Assembly (NCBI GenBank): GCA_900893395.1
Contig: CAAHFI010670959.1
Span: 1 to 27,755, forward strand
Direction: 5' to 3'
Source: Euglena gracilis
Lineage: Eukaryota > Euglenozoa > Euglenophyceae > Euglenales > Euglenaceae
Length of the DNA stretch: 27,755 bases
A program made the position numbers and the translations under genes. The notes under the pieces are model-generated. The model saw nothing but the letters and a program-made list of their open reading frames with translations, made no database searches and was not told where the DNA came from. Positions within the stretch are counted from its first letter, which is position 1. Each line of letters begins with the position of its first letter. Positions 10,901 to 24,100 of this stretch are shown piece by piece.

Positions 10901-13900
10901 ATGGCTGTTGCAAATGTTCCACCACGGCGCAGTTGGGGGTTGGCGGGAAGGGTACCGAGTGCTTGGCGTTGCTTTTCTCGTGGGTGTTTTGAGAGCGAGA
11001 TCTTTCGTCGATGGCATTATTGCAGTGCGAAGTTGCCAGCAAAGCCTGGTCGTGCCACACTGATGCAGAGCAAATGGCTGACTTCCTTCCGACGGCAGAC
11101 TTGAGGTTCACTGATGAGATTCTGAGGCAACAGGCGTTGTTTGTCCCGTCACCCCTCCCCTTTTTCCCGATGCCACTCGCATGGTTGATGGCGCACGGCG
11201 TCTGCAGGGGGTTGGAGAGGCAAAGGGGAAAGGAGCAGTCAGCTTGGTGATGTTTCTGTTGATCTGAGTATTCTGAGCATTCGTGAAGGCAGACCATACT
11301 CTCTGGGCGGGCAAGGTGAGGGCCGGGCGTGTTGCTTTTTGTTTGTCTGGGTTCGCATTTGGCGAACGGAGAGAGGGGAAGGAACGCTCCGCGGTCTGTC
11401 TGCACCCCCTCACACCAGGGGCAAGGGGACCGGGGATTTATCCGGCAGGCCACAAGCGGTTTAAAAACTGGAATGAGTTTTGTCTTGTGCCTCTGGTGGC
11501 ACGGATGGCTGTTGCAAATGTTCCACCACGGCGCAGTTGGGGGTTGGCGGGAAGGGTACCGAGTGCTTGGCGTTGCTTTTCTCGTGGGTGTTTTGAGAGC
11601 GAGATCTTTCGTCGATGGCATTATTGCAGTGCGAAGTTGCCAGCAAAGCCTGGTCGTGCCACACTGATGCAGAGCAAATGGCTGACTTCCTTCCGACGGC
11701 AGACTTGAGGTTCACTGATGAGATTCTGAGGCAACAGGCGTTGTTTGTCCCGTCACCCCTCCCCTTTTTCCCGATGCCACTCGCATGGTTGATGGCGCAC
11801 GGCGTCTGCAGGGGGTTGGAGAGGCAAAGGGGAAAGGAGCAGTCAGCTTGGTGATGTTTCTGTTGATCTGAGTATTCTGAGCATTCGTGAAGGCAGACCA
11901 TACTCTCTGGGCGGGCAAGGTGAGGGCCGGGCGTGTTGCTTTTTGTTTGTCTGGGTTCGCATTTGGCGAACGGAGAGAGGGGAAGGAACGCTCCGCGGTC
12001 TGTCTGCACCCCCTCACACCAGGGGCAAGGGGACCGGGGATTTATCCGGCAGGCCACAAGCGGTTTAAAAACTGGAATGAGTTTTGTCTTGTGCCTCTGG
12101 TGGCACGGATGGCTGTTGCAAATGTTCCACCACGGCGCAGTTGGGGGTTGGCGGGAAGGGTACCGAGTGCTTGGCGTTGCTTTTCTCGTGGGTGTTTTGA
12201 GAGCGAGATCTTTCGTCGATGGCATTATTGCAGTGCGAAGTTGCCAGCAAAGCCTGGTCGTGCCACACTGATGCAGAGCAAATGGCTGACTTCCTTCCGA
12301 CGGCAGACTTGAGGTTCACTGATGAGATTCTGAGGCAACAGGCGTTGTTTGTCCCGTCACCCCTCCCCTTTTTCCCGATGCCACTCGCATGGTTGATGGC
12401 GCACGGCGTCTGCAGGGGGTTGGAGAGGCAAAGGGGAAAGGAGCAGTCAGCTTGGTGATGTTTCTGTTGATCTGAGTATTCTGAGCATTCGTGAAGGCAG
12501 ACCATACTCTCTGGGCGGGCAAGGTGAGGGCCGGGCGTGTTGCTTTTTGTTTGTCTGGGTTCGCATTTGGCGAACGGAGAGAGGGGAAGGAACGCTCCGC
12601 GGTCTGTCTGCACCCCTCACACCAGGGGCAAGGGGACCGGGGATTTATCCGGCAGGCCACAAGCGGTTTAAAAACTGGAATGAGTTTTGTCTTGTGCCTC
12701 TGGTGGCACGGATGGCTGTTGCAAATGTTCCACCACGGCGCAGTTGGGGGTTGGCGGGAAGGGTACCGAGTGCTTGGCGTTGCTTTTCTCGTGGGTGTTT
12801 TGAGAGCGAGATCTTTCGTCGATGGCATTATTGCAGTGCGAAGTTGCCAGCAAAGCCTGGTCGTGCCACACTGATGCAGAGCAAATGGCTGACTTCCTTC
12901 CGACGGCAGACTTGAGGTTCACTGATGAGATTCTGAGGCAACAGGCGTTGTTTGTCCCGTCACCCCTCCCCTTTTTCCCGATGCCACTCGCATGGTTGAT
13001 GGCGCACGGCGTCTGCAGGGGGTTGGAGAGGCAAAGGGGAAAGGAGCAGTCAGCTTGGTGATGTTTCTGTTGATCTGAGTATTCTGAGCATTCGTGAAGG
13101 CAGACCATACTCTCTGGGCGGGCAAGGTGAGGGCCGGGCGTGTTGCTTTTTGTTTGTCTGGGTTCGCATTTGGCGAACGGAGAGAGGGGAAGGAACGCTC
13201 CGCGGTCTGTCTGCACCCCCTCACACCAGGGGCAAGGGGACCGGGGATTTATCCGGCAGGCCACAAGCGGTTTAAAAACTGGAATGAGTTTTGTCTTGTG
13301 CCTCTGGTGGCACGGATGGCTGTTGCAAATGTTCCACCACGGCGCAGTTGGGGGTTGGCGGGAAGGGTACCGAGTGCTTGGCGTTGCTTTTCTCGTGGGT
13401 GTTTTGAGAGCGAGATCTTTCGTCGATGGCATTATTGCAGTGCGAAGTTGCCAGCAAAGCCTGGTCGTGCCACACTGATGCAGAGCAAATGGCTGACTTC
13501 CTTCCGACGGCAGACTTGAGGTTCACTGATGAGATTCTGAGGCAACAGGCGTTGTTTGTCCCGTCACCCCTCCCCTTTTTCCCGATGCCACTCGCATGGT
13601 TGATGGCGCACGGCGTCTGCAGGGGGTTGGAGAGGCAAAGGGGAAAGGAGCAGTCAGCTTGGTGATGTTTCTGTTGATCTGAGTATTCTGAGCATTCGTG
13701 AAGGCAGACCATACTCTCTGGGCGGGCAAGGTGAGGGCCGGGCGTGTTGCTTTTTGTTTGTCTGGGTTCGCATTTGGCGAACGGAGAGAGGGGAAGGAAC
13801 GCTCCGCGGTCTGTCTGCACCCCCTCACACCAGGGGCAAGGGGACCGGGGATTTATCCGGCAGGCCACAAGCGGTTTAAAAACTGGAATGAGTTTTGTCT

Positions 13901-15160
13901 TGTGCCTCTGGTGGCACGGATGGCTGTTGCAAATGTTCCACCACGGCGCAGTTGGGGGTTGGCGGGAAGGGTACCGAGTGCTTGGCGTTGCTTTTCTCGT
14001 GGGTGTTTTGAGAGCGAGATCTTTCGTCGATGGCATTATTGCAGTGCGAAGTTGCCAGCAAAGCCTGGTCGTGCCACACTGATGCAGAGCAAATGGCTGA
14101 CTTCCTTCCGACGGCAGACTTGAGGTTCACTGATGAGATTCTGAGGCAACAGGCGTTGTTTGTCCCGTCACCCCTCCCCTTTTTCCCGATGCCACTCGCA
14201 TGGTTGATGGCGCACGGCGTCTGCAGGGGGTTGGAGAGGCAAAGGGGAAAGGAGCAGTCAGCTTGGTGATGTTTCTGTTGATCTGAGTATTCTGAGCATT
14301 CGTGAAGGCAGACCATACTCTCTGGGCGGGCAAGGTGAGGGCCGGGCGTGTTGCTTTTTGTTTGTCTGGGTTCGCATTTGGCGAACGGAGAGAGGGGAAG
14401 GAACGCTCCGCGGTCTGTCTGCACCCCCTCACACCAGGGGCAAGGGGACCGGGGATTTATCCGGCAGGCCACAAGCGGTTTAAAAACTGGAATGAGTTTT
14501 GTCTTGTGCCTCTGGTGGCACGGATGGCTGTTGCAAATGTTCCACCACGGCGCAGTTGGGGGTTGGCGGGAAGGGTACCGAGTGCTTGGCGTTGCTTTTC
14601 TCGTGGGTGTTTTGAGAGCGAGATCTTTCGTCGATGGCATTATTGCAGTGCGAAGTTGCCAGCAAAGCCTGGTCGTGCCACACTGATGCAGAGCAAATGG
14701 CTGACTTCCTTCCGACGGCAGACTTGAGGTTCACTGATGAGATTCTGAGGCAACAGGCGTTGTTTGTCCCGTCACCCCTCCCCTTTTTCCCGATGCCACT
14801 CGCATGGTTGATGGCGCACGGCGTCTGCAGGGGGTTGGAGAGGCAAAGGGGAAAGGAGCAGTCAGCTTGGTGATGTTTCTGTTGATCTGAGTATTCTGAG
14901 CATTCGTGAAGGCAGACCATACTCTCTGGGCGGGCAAGGTGAGGGCCGGGCGTGTTGCTTTTTGTTTGTCTGGGTTCGCATTTGGCGAACGGAGAGAGGG
15001 GAAGGAACGCTCCGCGGTCTGTCTGCACCCCCTCACACCAGGGGCAAGGGGACCGGGGATTTATCCGGCAGGCCACAAGCGGTTTAAAAACTGGAATGAG
15101 TTTTGTCTTGTGCCTCTGGTGGCACGGATGGCTGTTGCAAATGTTCCACCACGGCGCAGT

Positions 15161-18100
15161 TGGGGTTGGCGGGAAGGGTACCGAGTGCTTGGCGTTGCTT
15201 TTCTCGTGGGTGTTTTGAGAGCGAGATCTTTCGTCGATGGCATTATTGCAGTGCGAAGTTGCCAGCAAAGCCTGGTCGTGCCACACTGATGCAGAGCAAA
15301 TGGCTGACTTCCTTCCGACGGCAGACTTGAGGTTCACTGATGAGATTCTGAGGCAACAGGCGTTGTTTGTCCCGTCACCCCTCCCCTTTTTCCCGATGCC
15401 ACTCGCATGGTTGATGGCGCACGGCGTCTGCAGGGGGTTGGAGAGGCAAAGGGGAAAGGAGCAGTCAGCTTGGTGATGTTTCTGTTGATCTGAGTATTCT
15501 GAGCATTCGTGAAGGCAGACCATACTCTCTGGGCGGGCAAGGTGAGGGCCGGGCGTGTTGCTTTTTGTTTGTCTGGGTTCGCATTTGGCGAACGGAGAGA
15601 GGGGAAGGAACGCTCCGCGGTCTGTCTGCACCCCCTCACACCAGGGGCAAGGGGACCGGGGATTTATCCGGCAGGCCACAAGCGGTTTAAAAACTGGAAT
15701 GAGTTTTGTCTTGTGCCTCTGGTGGCACGGATGGCTGTTGCAAATGTTCCACCACGGCGCAGTTGGGGGTTGGCGGGAAGGGTACCGAGTGCTTGGCGTT
15801 GCTTTTCTCGTGGGTGTTTTGAGAGCGAGATCTTTCGTCGATGGCATTATTGCAGTGCGAAGTTGCCAGCAAAGCCTGGTCGTGCCACACTGATGCAGAG
15901 CAAATGGCTGACTTCCTTCCGACGGCAGACTTGAGGTTCACTGATGAGATTCTGAGGCAACAGGCGTTGTTTGTCCCGTCACCCCTCCCCTTTTTCCCGA
16001 TGCCACTCGCATGGTTGATGGCGCACGGCGTCTGCAGGGGTTGGAGAGGCAAAGGGGAAAGGAGCAGTCAGCTTGGTGATGTTTCTGTTGATCTGAGTAT
16101 TCTGAGCATTCGTGAAGGCAGACCATACTCTCTGGGCGGGCAAGGTGAGGGCCGGGCGTGTTGCTTTTTGTTTGTCTGGGTTCGCATTTGGCGAACGGAG
16201 AGAGGGGAAGGAACGCTCCGCGGTCTGTCTGCACCCCTCACACCAGGGGCAAGGGGACCGGGGATTTATCCGGCAGGCCACAAGCGGTTTAAAAACTGGA
16301 ATGAGTTTTGTCTTGTGCCTCTGGTGGCACGGATGGCTGTTGCAAATGTTCCACCACGGCGCAGTTGGGGGTTGGCGGGAAGGGTACCGAGTGCTTGGCG
16401 TTGCTTTTCTCGTGGGTGTTTTGAGAGCGAGATCTTTCGTCGATGGCATTATTGCAGTGCGAAGTTGCCAGCAAAGCCTGGTCGTGCCACACTGATGCAG
16501 AGCAAATGGCTGACTTCCTTCCGACGGCAGACTTGAGGTTCACTGATGAGATTCTGAGGCAACAGGCGTTGTTTGTCCCGTCACCCCTCCCCTTTTTCCC
16601 GATGCCACTCGCATGGTTGATGGCGCACGGCGTCTGCAGGGGGTTGGAGAGGCAAAGGGGAAAGGAGCAGTCAGCTTGGTGATGTTTCTGTTGATCTGAG
16701 TATTCTGAGCATTCGTGAAGGCAGACCATACTCTCTGGGCGGGCAAGGTGAGGGCCGGGCGTGTTGCTTTTTGTTTGTCTGGGTTCGCATTTGGCGAACG
16801 GAGAGAGGGGAAGGAACGCTCCGCGGTCTGTCTGCACCCCCTCACACCAGGGGCAAGGGGACCGGGGATTTATCCGGCAGGCCACAAGCGGTTTAAAAAC
16901 TGGAATGAGTTTTGTCTTGTGCCTCTGGTGGCACGGATGGCTGTTGCAAATGTTCCACCACGGCGCAGTTGGGGGTTGGCGGGAAGGGTACCGAGTGCTT
17001 GGCGTTGCTTTTCTCGTGGGTGTTTTGAGAGCGAGATCTTTCGTCGATGGCATTATTGCAGTGCGAAGTTGCCAGCAAAGCCTGGTCGTGCCACACTGAT
17101 GCAGAGCAAATGGCTGACTTCCTTCCGACGGCAGACTTGAGGTTCACTGATGAGATTCTGAGGCAACAGGCGTTGTTTGTCCCGTCACCCCTCCCCTTTT
17201 TCCCGATGCCACTCGCATGGTTGATGGCGCACGGCGTCTGCAGGGGGTTGGAGAGGCAAAGGGGAAAGGAGCAGTCAGCTTGGTGATGTTTCTGTTGATC
17301 TGAGTATTCTGAGCATTCGTGAAGGCAGACCATACTCTCTGGGCGGGCAAGGTGAGGGCCGGGCGTGTTGCTTTTTGTTTGTCTGGGTTCGCATTTGGCG
17401 AACGGAGAGAGGGGAAGGAACGCTCCGCGGTCTGTCTGCACCCCCTCACACCAGGGGCAAGGGGACCGGGGATTTATCCGGCAGGCCACAAGCGGTTTAA
17501 AAACTGGAATGAGTTTTGTCTTGTGCCTCTGGTGGCACGGATGGCTGTTGCAAATGTTCCACCACGGCGCAGTTGGGGTTGGCGGGAAAGGGTACCGAGT
17601 GCTTGGCGTTGCTTTTCTCGTGGGTGTTTTGAGAGCGAGATCTTTCGTCGATGGCATTATTGCAGTGCGAAGTTGCCAGCAAAGCCTGGTCGTGCCACAC
17701 TGATGCAGAGCAAATGGCTGACTTCTTCCGACGGCAGACTTGAGGTTCACTGATGAGATTCTGAGGCAACAGGCGTTGTTTGTCCCGTCACCCCTCCCCT
17801 TTTCCCGATGCCACTCGCATGGTTGATGGCGCACGGCGTCTGCAGGGGGTTGGAGAGGCAAAGGGGAAAGGAGCAGTCAGCTTGGTGATGTTTCTGTTGA
17901 TCTGAGTATTCTGAGCATTCGTGAAGGCAGACCATACTCTCTGGGGGGCAAGGTGAGGGCCGGGCGTGTTGCTTTTTGTTTGTCTGGGTTCGCATTTGGC
18001 GAACGGAGAGAGGGGAAGGAACGCTCCGCGGTCTGTCTGCACCCCCTCACACCAGGGGCAAGGGGACCGGGATTTATCCGGCAGGCCACAAGCGGTTTAA

Positions 18101-21100
18101 AAACTGGAATGAGTTTTGTCTTGTGCCTCTGGTGGCACGGATGGCTGTTGCAAATGTTCCACCACGGCGCAGTTGGGGGTTGGCGGGAAGGGTACCGAGT
18201 GCTTGGCGTTGCTTTTCTCGTGGGTGTTTTGAGAGCGAGATCTTTCGTCGATGGCATTATTGCAGTGCGAAGTTGCCAGCAAAGCCTGGTCGTGCCACAC
18301 TGATGCAGAGCAAATGGCTGACTTCCTTCCGACGGCAGACTTGAGGTTCACTGATGAGATTCTGAGGCAACAGGCGTTGTTTGTCCCGTCCCCCCCCTTT
18401 TTCCCGATGCCACTCGCATGGTTGATGGCGCACGGCGTCTGCAGGGGGTTGGAGAGGCAAAGGGGAAAGGAGCAGTCAGCTTGGTGATGTTTCTGTTGAT
18501 CTGAGTATTCTGAGCATTCGTGAAGGCAGACCATACTCTCTGGGCGGGCAAGGTGAGGGCCGGGCGTGTTGCTTTTTGTTTGTCTGGGTTCGCATTTGGC
18601 GAACGGAGAGAGGGGAAGGAACGCTCCGCGTCTGTCTGCACCCCCTCACACCAGGGGCAAGGGGACCGGGGATTTATCCGGCAGGCCACAAGCGGTTTAA
18701 AAACTGGAATGAGTTTTGTCTTGTGCCTCTGGTGGCACGGATGGCTGTTGCAAATGTTCCACCACGGCGCAGTTGGGGGTTGGCGGGAAGGGTACCGAGT
18801 GCTTGGCGTTGCTTTTCTCGTGGGTGTTTTGAGAGCGAGATCTTTCGTCGATGGCATTATTGCAGTGCGAAGTTGCCAGCAAAGCCTGGTCGTGCCACAC
18901 TGATGCAGAGCAAATGGCTGACTTCCTTCCGACGGCAGACTTGAGGTTCACTGATGAGATTCTGAGGCAACAGGCGTTGTTTGTCCCGTCACCCTCCCCT
19001 TTTTCCCGATGCCACTCGCATGGTTGATGGCGCACGGCGTCTGCAGGGGTTGGAGAGGCAAAGGGGAAAGGAGCAGTCAGCTTGGTGATGTTTCTGTTGA
19101 TCTGAGTATTCTGAGCATTCGTGAAGGCAGACCATCTCTGGGCGGGCAAGGTGAGGGCCGGGCGTGTTGCTTTTTGTTTTCTGGGTTCGCATTTGGCGAA
19201 CGGAGAGAGGGGAAGGAACGCTCCGCGGTCTGTCTGCACCCCCTCACACCAGGGGCAAGGGGACCGGGGATTTATCCGGCAGGCCACAAGCGGTTTAAAA
19301 CTGGAATGAGTTTTGTCTTGTGCCTCTGGTGGCACGGATGGCTGTTGCAAATGTTCCACCACGGCGCAGTTGGGGTTGGCGGGAAGGGTACCGAGTGCTT
19401 GGCGTTGCTTTTCTCGTGGGTGTTTTGAGAGCGAGATCTTTCGTCGATGGCATTATTGCAGTGCGAAGTTGCCAGCAAAGCCTGGTCGTGCCACACTGAT
19501 GCAGAGCAAATGGCTGACTTCCTTCCGACGGCAGACTTGAGGTTCACTGATGAGATTCTGAGGCAACAGGCGTTGTTTGTCCCGTCACCCCTCCCCTTTT
19601 TCCCGATGCCACTCGCATGGTTGATGGCGCACGGCGTCTGCAGGGGGTTGGAGAGGCAAAGGGAAAGGAGCAGTCAGCTTGGTGATGTTTCTGTTGATCT
19701 GAGTATTCTGAGCATTCGTGAAGGCAGACCATACTCCTGGGCGGGCAAGGTGAGGGCCGGGCGTGTTGCTTTTTGTTTGTCTGGGTTCGCATTTGGCGAA
19801 CGGAGAGAGGGGAAGGAACGCTCCGCGGTCTGTCTGCACCCCCTCACACCAGGGGCAAGGGGACCGGGGATTTATCCGGCAGGCCACAAGCGGTTTAAAA
19901 ACTGGAATGAGTTTTGTCTTGTGCCTCTGGTGGCACGGATGGCTGTTGCAAATGTTCCACCACGGCGCAGTTGGGGGTTGGCGGGAAGGGACCGAGTGCT
20001 TGGCGTTGCTTTCTCGTGGTGTTTTAGAGCGAGATCTTTCGTCGATGGCATTATTGCAGTGCGAAGTTGCCAGCAAAGCCTGGTCGTGCCACACTGATGC
20101 AGAGCAAATGGCTGACTTCCTTCCGACGGCAGACTTGAGGTTCACTGATGAGATTCTGAGGCAACAGGCTTGTTTGTCCCGTCACCCCCCCTTTTTCCCG
20201 ATGCCACTCGCATGGTTGATGGCGCACGGCGTCTGCAGGGGGTTGGAGGGCAAAGGGGAAAGGAGCAGTCAGCTTGGTGATGTTTCTGTTGATCTGAGTA
20301 TTCTGAGCATTCGTGAAGGCAGACCATACTCTCTGGGCGGGCAAGGTGAGGGCCGGGGCGTGTTGCTTTTTGTTTGTCTGGGTTCGCATTTGGCGAACGG
20401 AGAGAGGGGAAGGAACGCTCCGGTCTGTCTGCACCCCCTCACACCAGGGGCAAGGGGACCGGGGATTTATCCGGCAGGCCACAAGCGGTTTAAAAACTGG
20501 AATGAGTTTGTCTTGTGCCTCTGGTGGCACGGATGGCTGTTGCAATGTTCCACCACGGCGCAGTTGGGGTTGGCGGAAGGGTACCGAGTGCTTGGCGTTG
20601 CTTTTCTCATGGGTGTTTTGAGAGCGAGATCTTTCGTCGATGGCATTATTGCAGTGCGAAGTTGCCAGCAAAGCCTGGTCGTGCCACACTGATGCAGAGC
20701 AAATGGCTGACTTCTTCCGACGGCAGACTTGAGGTTCACTGATGAGATTCTGAGGCAACAGGCGTTGTTTGTCCGTCACCCCTCCCCTTTTTCCCGATGC
20801 CACTCGCATGGTTGATGGCGCACGGCGTCTGCAGGGGTTGGAGAGGCAAGGGGAAAGGAGCAGTCAGCTTTGGTGATGTTTCTGTTGATCTGAGTATTCT
20901 GAGCATTCGTGAAGGCAGACCATACTCTCTGGGCGGCAAGGTGAGGGCCGGGCGTGTTGCTTTTTGTTTCTGGGTTCGCATTTGGCGAACGGAGAGAGGG
21001 GAAGGAACGCTCCGCGGTCTGTCTGCACCCCCTCACACCAGGGGCAAGGGGACGGGGAATTTATCGCAGGCCACAAGCGGTTTAAAAACTGGAATGAGTT

Positions 21101-24100
21101 TTGTCTTGTGCCTCTGTGGCACGGATGGCTGTTGCAAATGTTCCACCACGGCGCAGTTGGGGGTTGGCGGAAGGGTACCGAGTGCTTGGCGTTGCTTTTC
21201 TCGTGGGTGTTTTGAGAGCGAGATCTTTCGTCGATGGCATTATTGCAGTGCGAAGTTGCCAGCAAAGCCTGGTCGTGCCACACTGATGCAGAGCAAATGG
21301 CTGACTTCCTTCCGACGGCAGACTTGAGGTTCACTGATGAGATTCTGAGGCAACAGGCGTTGTTTGTCCCGTCACCCCTCCCTTTTTCCCGATGCCACTC
21401 GCATGGTTGATGGCGCACGGCGTCTGCAGGGGGTTGGAGAGGCAAAGGGGAAAGGAGCAGTCAGCTTGGTGATGTTTCTGTTGATCTGAGTATTCTGAGC
21501 ATTCGTGAAGGCAGACCATACTCTCTGGCGGGCAAGGTGAGGGCCGGGCGTGTTGCTTTTTGTTTGTCTGGGTTCGCATTTGGCGAACGGAGAGAGGGGA
21601 AGGAACGCTCCGCGGTCTGTCTGCACCCCCTCACACCAGGGGCAAGGGGACCGGGGATTTATCCGGCAGGCCACAAGCGGTTTAAAAACTGGAATGAGTT
21701 TTGTCTTGTGCCTCTGGTGGCACGGATGGCTGTTGCAAATGTTCCACCACGGCGCAGTTGGGGGTTGGCGGGAAGGGTACCGAGTGCTTGGCGTTGCTTT
21801 TCTCGTGGGTGTTTTGAGAGCGAGATCTTTCGTCGATGGCATTATTGCAGTGCGAAGTTGCCAGCAAAGCCTGGTCGTGCCACACTGATGCAGAGCAAAT
21901 GGCTGACTTCCTTCCGACGGCAGACTTGAGGTTCACTGATGAGATTCTGAGGCAACAGGCGTTGTTTGTCCCGTCACCCCTCCCTTTTTCCCGATGCCAC
22001 TCGCATGGTTGATGGCGCACGGCGTCTGCAGGGGGTTGGAGAGGCAAAGGGGAAAGGAGCAGTCAGCTTGGTGATGTTTCTGTTGATCTGAGTATTCTGA
22101 GCATTCGTGAAGGCAGACCATACTCTCTGGCGGGCAAGGTGAGGGCCGGGCGTGTTGCTTTTTGTTTGTCTGGGTTCGCATTTGGCGAACGGAGAGAGGG
22201 GAAGGAACGCTCCGCGGTCTGTCTGCACCCCCTCACACCAGGGGCAAGGGGACCGGGGATTTATCCGGCAGGCCACAAGCGGTTTAAAAACTGGAATGAG
22301 TTTTGTCTTGTGCCTCTGGTGGCACGGATGGCTGTTGCAAATGTTCCACCACGGCGCAGTTGGGGGTTGGCGGGAAGGGTACCGAGTGCTTGGCGTTGCT
22401 TTTCTCGTGGGTGTTTTGAGAGCGAGATCTTTCGTCGATGGCATTATTGCAGTGCGAAGTTGCCAGCAAAGCCTGGTCGTGCCACACTGATGCAGAGCAA
22501 ATGGCTGACTTCCTTCCGACGGCAGACTTGAGGTTCACTGATGAGATTCTGAGGCAACAGGCGTTGTTTGTCCCGTCACCCCTCCCTTTTTCCCCGATGC
22601 CACTCGCATGGTTGATGGCGCACGGCGTCTGCAGGGGGTTGGAGAGGCAAAGGGGAAAGGAGCAGTCAGCTTGGTGATGTTTCTGTTGATCTGAGTATTC
22701 TGAGCATTCGTGAAGGCAGACCATACTCTCTGGGCGGGCAAGGTGAGGGCCGGGCGTGTTGCTTTTTGTTTGTCTGGGTTTCGCATTTGGCGAACGGAGA
22801 GAGGGGAAGGAACGCTCCGCGGTCTGTCTGCACCCCCTCACACCAGGGGCAAGGGGACGGGATTTATCCGGCAGGCCACAAGCGGTTTAAAAACTGGAAT
22901 GAGTTTTGTCTTGTGCCTCTGGTGGCACGGATGGCTGTTGCAAATGTTCCACCACGGCGCAGTTGGGGTTGGCGGGAAGGGTACCGAGTGCTTGGCGTTG
23001 CTTTTTCTCGTGGGTGTTTTGAGAGCGAGATCTTTCGTCGATGGCATTATTGCAGTGCGAAGTTGCCAGCAAAGCCTGGTCGTGCCACACTGATGCAGAG
23101 CAAATGGCTGACTTCCTTCCGACGGCAGACTTGAGGTTCACTGATGAGATTCTGAGGCAACAGGCGTTGTTTGTCCCGTCACCCCTCCCCTTTTTCCCGA
23201 TGCACTCGCATGGTTGATGGCGCACGGCGTCTGCAGGGGTTGGAGAGGCAAAGGGGAAAGGAGCAGTCAGCTTGGTGATGTTTCTGTTGATCTGAGTATT
23301 CTGAGCATTCGTGAAGGCAGACCATACTCTCTGGGCGGGCAAGGTGAGGGCCGGGCGTGTTGCTTTTTGTTTGTCTGGGTTCGCATTTGGCGAACGGAGA
23401 GAGGGGAAGGAACGCTCCGCGGTCTGTCTGCACCCCCTCACACCAGGGGCAAGGGGACCGGGGATTTATCCGGCAGGCCACAAGCGGTTTAAAAACTGGA
23501 ATGAGTTTTGTCTTGTGCCTCTGGTGGCACGGATGGCTGTTGCAAATGTTCCACCACGGCGCAGTTGGGGTTGGCGGAAGGGTACCGAGTGCTTGGCGTT
23601 GCTTTTCTCGTGGGTGTTTTGAGAGCGAGATCTTTCGTCGATGGCATTATTGCAGTGCGAAGTTGCCAGCAAAGCCTGGTCGTGCCACACTGATGCAGAG
23701 CAAATGGCTGACTTCCTTCCGACGGCAGATTGAGGTTCACTGATGAGATTCTGAGGCAACAGGCGTTGTTTTGTCCCGTCACCCCTCCCCTTTTTCCCGA
23801 TGCCACTCGCATGGTTGATGGCGCACGGCGTCTGCAGGGGGTTGGAGAGGCAAAGGGGAAAGGAGCAGTCAGCTTGGTGATGTTTCTGTTGATCTGAGTA
23901 TTCTGAGCATTCGTGAAGGCAGACCATACTCTCTGGGCGGGCAAGGTGAGGGCCGGGCGTGTTGCTTTTTGTTTGTCTGGGTTCGCATTTGGCGAACGGA
24001 GAGAGGGGAAGGAACGCTCCGCGGTCTGTCTGCACCCCCTCACACCAGGGGCAAGGGGACCGGGGATTTATCCGGCAGGCCACAAGCGGTTTAAAAACTG

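Larger units (their letters stand above)
4175..15160. repeat. Homogeneous core: about 18 apparently identical copies
   Basis: From 4367 to 12219 every landmark falls exactly 604 bp after the previous one, and open frames in all registers give identical translations copy after copy. The only change I found is one C lost from the C5 run near 12,613, which makes that monomer 603 bp. Exact 604-bp spacing then resumes through 14,634. Such uniformity could reflect very recent amplification or strong homogenisation by unequal exchange. It could equally be a consensus that has averaged out differences between copies. Sequence alone cannot separate these. Confidence 0.9.

Noticed and set aside
14480-15847. 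Minus-strand 455-codon open frame
   Set aside because: It exists only because one G is missing from a G5 run near 15,161, which joins two wrap-around frames. A homopolymer indel is the simplest explanation.
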